Source: Takakia lepidozioides
Lineage: Eukaryota; Streptophyta; Takakiopsida; Takakiales; Takakiaceae
Assembly (NCBI GenBank): GCA_030704615.1
Contig: CM060733.1
Location: 48,484,001 to 48,548,000, forward strand
Direction of reading: 5' to 3'
Length of the DNA: 64,000 nt
Part shown: positions 59,101 through 64,000 of the stretch, piece after piece
Layout of the letters: each line of letters opens with the position of its first letter
How positions within the stretch are numbered: the first letter of the stretch is position 1
Made by a program: the position numbers and the translations under genes
Notes under the pieces: generated by a model
Databases searched by the model: none
Seen by the model: only the letters and a program-made list of their open reading frames with translations
What the model was told of the DNA's origin: nothing

Positions 59101-60129
59101 TCCATTGCAGTTGTCATTTCTCAGAGTGGACTTGAATGCTATTGGGCCTATTTGAACACATCTGAATCCGACTTTTGTGAAGATCAGAAAATTTCATTCC
59201 TTCACAATCACTTCTTAATGTTTGTTTGTGACCATGTGCTTGCATTGAAATTGCGGTGGGTGCAGATATCGATGAATGCAAAGAGAAGACGGCTTGTCAA
59301 TGTCCTGAATGCAGCTGCAAGAACACATGGGGTGGCTATGATTGCCAGTGTTCTGATGATCTTCTCTATATCAGAGAACATGATACCTGCATCAGTAAGT
59401 AACCAACTCCCTTTACCACTTCTCTGGTGTGACACTATCCTTAGTGGTATTCTGAGAATGCATTACAGTTTGCTTTGTACCTAAACCTTGACATAGCATG
59501 GTCTCAGAGTATATTTGCAGCCTGATTTTTGGTTTGTGCCAATCGTCTTTTGCATTGCCAGTTGTCTCAACTCTTGGTAGTGGATATTGGGTTGGAGATT
59601 GCGCTTTTTAAATCTGCTGTCTAAAGAGGCTCTATTTTTCACTAGTTTGATCATTTGGATACTTCTTGGGCTTTCAGCACTTGCGGTACAGGGGACTTCG
59701 TTCCACTTTTGAACCTTCAGAAAAATTGCCTGTTCTTGTACTGATGTCAACATACTTAAAATTTCTTTTTGGTGATTGGGCAGGCAAGAAGAGCTTACAA
59801 GCAAAGGTTGGGTGGGGACTGACGTTCGTCATACTCTCGGGTTTGGCGGTGGTTGGATTGGTTGCCTATGTTGTCTACAAGTATAGACTACGGGTATGTA
59901 TGTGCTGAATGAATTGAATGTGTGACATGTGGTCGAAGTCATCCAGGATAAGGTGTCAGTTAATTTTTGATTCGGTGTAATGTGGTATTTCTTAGTGCAC
60001 TGATATCTGTATTGTGGTTTGTGGGGCTTGCAGTCATATATGGATTCAGAGATAAGGGCTATCATGGCACAGTATATGCCCTTGGATAGCCATAATGATA
60101 TCAACCAGCACTTGCAAGAGGATGCTTAG
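53185..60129 (+). CDS. VSR: Vacuolar sorting receptor (BP-80/VSR family)
   Basis: Type I membrane receptor that binds vacuolar sorting signals of soluble cargo in the Golgi/TGN or ER. Exons: 53185-53527, 54042-54734, 55268-55356, 55874-55943, 56359-56442, 56866-56942, 57313-57394, 58165-58247, 58687-58753, 59266-59394, 59784-59893 and 60034-60129 (640 aa). A signal peptide ends near WG at about 38. A protease-associated domain ([35 protein letters not shown]) is followed by the VSR-specific domain ([22 protein letters not shown]). EGF-like repeats follow (NNGGCW twice; DIDECKEK, calcium-binding type). One membrane segment lies at about 580-603. The tail has YMPL at 623-626, the AP-1 sorting signal. 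Start chosen at the first ATG; Met at 53203 or 53212 would also leave a signal peptide. Oddity: the exon 2 acceptor, with frame kept, is GCGG instead of GCAG. Confidence 0.93.
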
Positions 60130-61983
60130 CTGCAGGTGATTGGGAAGTACGAGAAACAGGGCTTTGCATCTTCCAGCAAATTGTTTGTAGTTTGAGGGGG
60201 TCTACACAAAACTTGGATGTTTGGGGTTGGAGCTAATGCTGGTCCCTATGCAAGTAGAACATGGATAGAGATTTTTCTAGAGGAAAGCTGTTTGTTTGCT
60301 GTATGTCAAACACTGGATTTTGTCTAGATCCACCATCTCCACAGACCTGGGAGTAAACTCTGAGCAGAATGTAGTCCCCAGGCAGAAGTGGGGCTGTCCG
60401 GCATTGTGATTGTTAACCTTGTATAGAATAGCTTTCGAAGTGGGTTTTTGGCCAGCTTTATTTTCCGAAGGGATGTAGCCTTTGATTGTAGTGTTGCAGC
60501 TTGTGGCAGGTCTCAGACACATGCTTATAAACCACTAGTTGTAGTGACATTGCCTTCATTGTGGCAAAAAAAGATGTCGAGTAAGGTTCTGGGGCAGCCA
60601 TGTCATTTCTCATGTGGAAGAGAATCCCCTAAATTTTTAAGGTTTTTGTGCAATGTGACATGAACATGGGTTTCCTCATGATTTGCTTCTAGTGGGCGAG
60701 ATGCTGATTCTTGATGAAACGCATACTTCACTATTCATTATTCTACTCCTTCACCCCCGCCAGATTTGTGAATGATGTTGCTGGCTCATTTCTCCCACAC
60801 CTTGATGTGATATCAGTACTTCTTGTGGTACTCTCCATTACCTTCTGTGTTGTGGCACATCATGTATGGTAGCATGGACCCTAATTAGCAATGTTACACT
60901 GGGAGGGCCACCTTATCAACTAGTTTTTTGGATGAAACCGAAGTTTCATGTGATCAGTTGAAGAGATAAAGATTACACTGGCCTGCACTTACAATAAATC
61001 TCTAGTTGCGAATCATCGCATGGCTGGGGAAGTGCTTTCTCAAGTCGACCCCTCAATCCAGTACCGACCAGTGAGTTTATCACACGACGATGGAGACAAA
61101 TGAGTACTACTGCGAAACAAGGAACTAGCTGTGGCAAGTTCAGACGAAGTCCTATAGGATTCTGCTAAGTACTAAAACCTTCAATCAAAATGGTGGGACA
61201 TTTGAAACCACTGCCGGTCTGTCAAAATTCAATGCACTAAACTATGTACAAGTCTGTCTGATAGAAAGTACATGGACCAGGCTGAACAATGCTCATTCTT
61301 TCACATTGTTGCCTTGTGCTTCTACAAAATCTTCAAAGCATTGTCAAGCGATGTTACCAAGTTGATTGCCTGGCTATGACCTGGGCTTGATGTTTCATAG
61401 GATACACTCTGCATGTCGGTTTCTGCTGGTGAAGCAGGTAGAGCTCTGGAGTCTTTTATACAATCGACGGTTCAGGGCTGCTTGTTGTGTGGATGTCATA
61501 AGTTCTTCAAGTGCCTTAGATCTTCACGCTTGATTGTCTCTTTGATCTTCAGAAACTGGTTGCCAATGGCATCATCCAGGGAAAGACGATTGACAACTGG
61601 CTTTTGGGTGCTCAGCCCTTCCGTGGCGTTATGGGTTCCCCTTCAACCACGGGGCAGGGACAACCTTTGCAAAGTTATCCAAATATGTACCATTCTAAGT
61701 CCTCCTGTCGATGAGACTGTTGCCAGCTACCTGGATTACGGTCCAAATCTTTTGTAAAAATTCAAATGAAATTTGAAGTTCATTAGTTTAACAATGCATG
61801 TGGCTCTTAAGAGGAGGGACAAATTGGAAGAGGCATTATACGTACCATAAGAAGAGTTTTTATCTAGGCAGGCACAGTAAAATTAACAAGGCTCTAATGA
61901 GCAACAAATGGGTTCGAAGGATAGATAACTCATTGTGTTCATACTGCTCCCTTCGAGCATAGAAAAGAAATAGCTGAACTTAC
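60130..61983. other. Convergent intergenic region between VSR and CFAP65-like genes
   Basis: Should hold both 3' UTRs. Open stretches of 45-60 codons occur on both strands at about 61540-61700 and look mildly coding-like. Neither joins a neighbouring gene with a valid splice phase that I could find. Confidence 0.4.
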
Positions 61984-64000
61984 CTAGTCACTCTCAAATA
62001 GTTCTTGAACCAGGCTGAAGAGTGCCTCTTCCAGCAGCAGTTCAGCTGTCTCAGATAATGCAGCCATACTCGAATGGTCAGGCGGTTCATTTGATTGAGG
62101 TTCAACCTTATTGGGAGTGGAAGATTGTAACGCCTTCACCAAAACACTTGGACGTGGAGCTCTTCTTCCCTCTGCGTCCTCCCCCTTTGCTGTGATGAAG
62201 CCAGAAAATGGTGCCTCCCCTGTATCACCCATATCGAAAGCAAAGGAAGGGCAAGGTTTTTCAGGTGTTTCTTGTCGAACGGGTCTCAGAGGTGGAGGAG
62301 GTAATTCACCATCTCCCAAGCTCTCAAACATTTGAGATAACTTCTCCTCTACTGTCAGTGGTGTTGGATGTTCCTTTTGGAATTCCTCAAATTCCAATAT
62401 GCGCTCTGTATCAAGTGTGCTAAAGTCAGCCTCATTACACTCATCATGCAAGGACTCTTGTAAGATCTCCAACAATATGCCATTGACAAACTCCGTCTGT
62501 ATTTCCAACTCGCTCCTCTCTTGTGGCCTCCATGGTAGTCCTTCCTCAGATGACAAGAGATCTTCTTTGGTGGGGTGATAATGCTTTATCACAACGTGAC
62601 TCACAACGGTCATATATAGCATAAATGTAGTGTTGGGTGGAGTGGTAGGTTCTAGATGGTCCAAACGCTCGAAGTAGTGCAAGTATGTGTTTGCCGCACT
62701 CTTCTTCATTGCAAAATCTGTGACTTTTGATCTGGAGGATACAGTGGACAAAGTTAAAGCCGACTTGTGGATGAAGTTCCTATTGTATGGGCCCCATCCA
62801 AGGCTCTTTGGCCATGTGTCTACTATGATCTCTGATTTCGTTTCCTCTGAGACACTCATCCCTCCAAGTGAAGATGCTGGGTCTTCCAACAATACCCTTA
62901 GTTCACAGTACAGTGTTGTCTCAAATAGCTGCGGGTGCACGCCTGCGGTAAAAGAAATCTTGCACATGCAACGCTTCCCTGCATCGAGCACTCCACGTTG
63001 GGGCTCTACTGAGAACTGACCGTCAACCATGTGGTCAGCTGCCACACTGTTGCGCCACCAGAATGCAACCTGCAAAGAGTCACAGGTGCACATACATAAG
63101 GAAACAAGTCATGAACAAGGGAAGAGGTGGTGCAACCCACACTACTAGCCTTGATTTTGTTCATGTCGAAATCCACCTTATGCCATCACCGTAGCAATTA
63201 GGATAGTGGTCCTGTGCAGACTCCAATAATAAGCAGACTCACTAGGTTGAATTGGGGGAATGATACCCAGAAAGGCTTGCTAAGGAATGTTCTCAAACAC
63301 TTTTTCACACCATCAATTCACTGTAGGTCTGGTCTATCCAAGCTTCCAGAAATCGTTGTTCTCAGTAGACCTCTATGATAATCACTTGACTTGCTTTAAT
63401 GCATCTTCAGGGATATGTCACATTGCATGCTGACTCAGCAGTGCAACCTAACCAATGCCCCTTAATGAGACCTTCATGACAACATCAAGGAACTTGTGTG
63501 TGCTTTCGATCAGTAAACGATTTGCCAATTCCACAACTCAGGAAATCAGGCATTCTTCCAACCAACCATCTCTATCACGTTGGATATCACTTCTTATCCT
63601 TCACAGTTCACTGAAAGAAAATCCTGAGAAAGTCTATGGGCTTAGAATGGAGGGGGAAAATGGAGAGAAAAAAACTTACCCGTGTTTCATCCAACACATT
63701 TTGTATAGCAACCAGTCTGTGAGTCAGAGATAGCTCACAAATAGTCCCAAACTCCAGAAGTTCAGTTGAGAGGATAGCTGGGACACCAGGCCAGTTGTAG
63801 GTGGTACCTGGAATCCTCGGAGGCTCGCCATCCCTGGAATCTGGGTCATGTGGATCAGTGGGGAGCAACCCAACCCCTTGAAGGATCAAAAGCCCACCTT
63901 TCCCTTCCTCTATATTTACTGGAAGCTCAACCGAATATGTCTTGGCCTCCAGAGGCTGGAAGAGCCAGTTGAGCAAAACAGATTCCATTGGTGGAATGAC
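61984..64000 (-). CDS. CFAP65: CFAP65-like axonemal protein, C-terminal part
   Basis: Partial: complement 63680-64000 (continues past the window edge) and 61984-63069, together 468 codons; phase 0 at a GT-AG intron. The upstream exon has W.FQPLEAKTYSVELPV and the downstream one VAFWWRN, which I recognise as the C-terminal region of CFAP65 (CCDC108). That is a large protein with ASH/MSP-type Ig-like domains of the ciliary central-pair region. The remainder is acidic and Pro-rich with a helical end (LLLEEALFSLVQELFESD). The role is structural in motile cilia; in land plants it would serve flagellated sperm. The stop codon is followed at once by GTAAGT, so the last coding exon may be spliced to a 3' UTR exon. 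The family call rests on motifs and is fairly but not fully secure. Confidence 0.7.

Overview
The window reads as nuclear DNA of a land plant. It has spliced genes with GT-AG introns of about 100-800 bp, a plant vacuolar sorting receptor, fragments of a plant RopGEF (PRONE) gene and a plastid-type EMB1703-like gene. The right edge carries the 3' part of a CFAP65-like axonemal gene. Conifers and flowering plants have lost motile cilia, so the source is more likely a bryophyte, lycophyte, fern, cycad or Ginkgo; the sequence alone does not say which. This is inference from gene content.

Five genes can be modelled exon by exon with phases that close: eRF1 (11954-16452, minus, 437 aa), an EMB1703-like plastid protein (26433-34185, minus, 9 exons, 1331 aa), PIG-V / GPI mannosyltransferase 2 (41854-46016, plus, 8 exons, 606 aa), a vacuolar sorting receptor (53185-60129, plus, 12 exons, 640 aa, with one odd splice acceptor) and the C-terminal part of a CFAP65-like gene (61984-64000, minus, runs off the window). 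They are unrelated housekeeping functions and do not form a pathway. PIG-V and the receptor both act in the secretory system, but nothing suggests co-regulation.

The rest is mostly repeats. Bases 44-11625 are a decayed copy, in the same orientation, of 24597-29625 (EMB1703 exons 5-8 plus downstream DNA with NIF/FCP1-like phosphatase remnants). The copy was invaded by a 7.9-kb composite (513-8426) flanked by a perfect 8-bp target duplication. The composite holds a decayed hAT element with transposase remains and a captured intron-containing dienelactone-hydrolase fragment, plus a 1.4-kb inverted slice of the EMB1703 copy. That same slice is missing from its proper place at 9634/9635. The copy also took a 5'-truncated LINE (9893-11041).

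Several non-autonomous hAT elements share CAGTGTTG termini but carry different subterminal motifs: 18549-19107, 35412-36405, 36414-37282 and a right end at about 50846. Two of them sit side by side in a minisatellite upstream of EMB1703, separated by an 8-bp target site in flipped orientation. Smaller items are a tRNA-derived SINE, several minisatellites, scattered RopGEF exons with a 77-nt hairpin, and an unrecognised coding-like region (38461-40915) before PIG-V.
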